Assembly (NCBI GenBank): GCA_033812735.1 | Contig: JAPXTA010000138.1 | Location: 1 to 13,565 of the forward strand | Reading direction: 5' to 3' | From: JABFRJ01 sp033812735 | Lineage (GTDB): Bacteria > Pseudomonadota > Alphaproteobacteria > Rhizobiales > Hyphomicrobiaceae | Length of the DNA: 13,565 bases | Part shown: positions 13,565-13,565 of the stretch, piece by piece | How positions within the stretch are numbered: the first letter of the stretch is position 1 | Layout: each line of letters begins with the position of its first letter | Notes under the pieces: model-generated | Told to the model about the DNA's origin: nothing | The model's database searches: none | What the model saw: only the letters and a program-made list of their open reading frames with translations | Translations under genes and position numbers: made by a program

Positions 13565-13565
13565 C

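Noticed and set aside
1..13565. CRISPR arrays, tRNA/rRNA genes, insertion sequences and phage genes
   Set aside because: No regularly spaced repeats, no RNA-gene signatures and no transposase or integrase motifs were seen on either strand by eye.

Overview
The window is GC-rich, densely coded DNA, most like an alphaproteobacterium of the Hyphomicrobiales (Bradyrhizobium/Rhodopseudomonas/Xanthobacteraceae-like). That placement is inferred from base composition, clear Shine-Dalgarno sites, ATGA stop/start overlaps and the gene families present; nothing in the window fixes a genus. No tRNA, rRNA, CRISPR array, insertion sequence, phage gene or att site was seen. It reads as a catabolic block for a hydrophobic, probably alkene-containing or isoprenoid/phenylpropanoid compound.

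Layout. (1) 2-2874, plus strand: the 3' part of a long-chain fatty acyl-CoA synthetase (its start lies before the window), then a secreted solute-binding protein of the branched-chain-amino-acid (Liv) ABC type. A perfect 10-bp hairpin at 2901-2933 closes this unit. (2) 6099-2960, minus strand: two adjacent, clearly paralogous carotenoid-oxygenase-family (CCD/RPE65/lignostilbene dioxygenase) genes, each with all four iron-binding histidines. (3) 6100-6240: a 141-bp divergent intergenic region with two short inverted repeats, the likely control point for both sides. (4) 6241-12740, plus strand: a tight six-gene operon encoding a medium/aromatic acyl-CoA ligase, an alpha/beta hydrolase, a nitronate-monooxygenase-like flavoprotein, a thiolase, a DUF1295 (steroid 5-alpha-reductase-like) membrane protein, and a short-chain dehydrogenase resembling the (3R)-hydroxyacyl-CoA dehydrogenase domain of peroxisomal multifunctional enzyme 2. 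(5) 13528-12743, minus strand: a second, different short-chain dehydrogenase convergent with the operon, possibly preceded by the tail of another minus-strand gene at the window edge.

Working model (inference): a hydrophobic substrate is captured by the binding protein, its C=C bond is cut by one or both iron dioxygenases to aldehydes or ketones, the derived acids are activated by the ligases, and the acyl-CoAs are reduced, oxidised and thiolysed by the DUF1295/flavin reductase, MFE-2-like dehydrogenase and thiolase. No aldehyde dehydrogenase, acyl-CoA dehydrogenase or enoyl-CoA hydratase is in the window, so the pathway is incomplete here. The substrate cannot be read from sequence alone.
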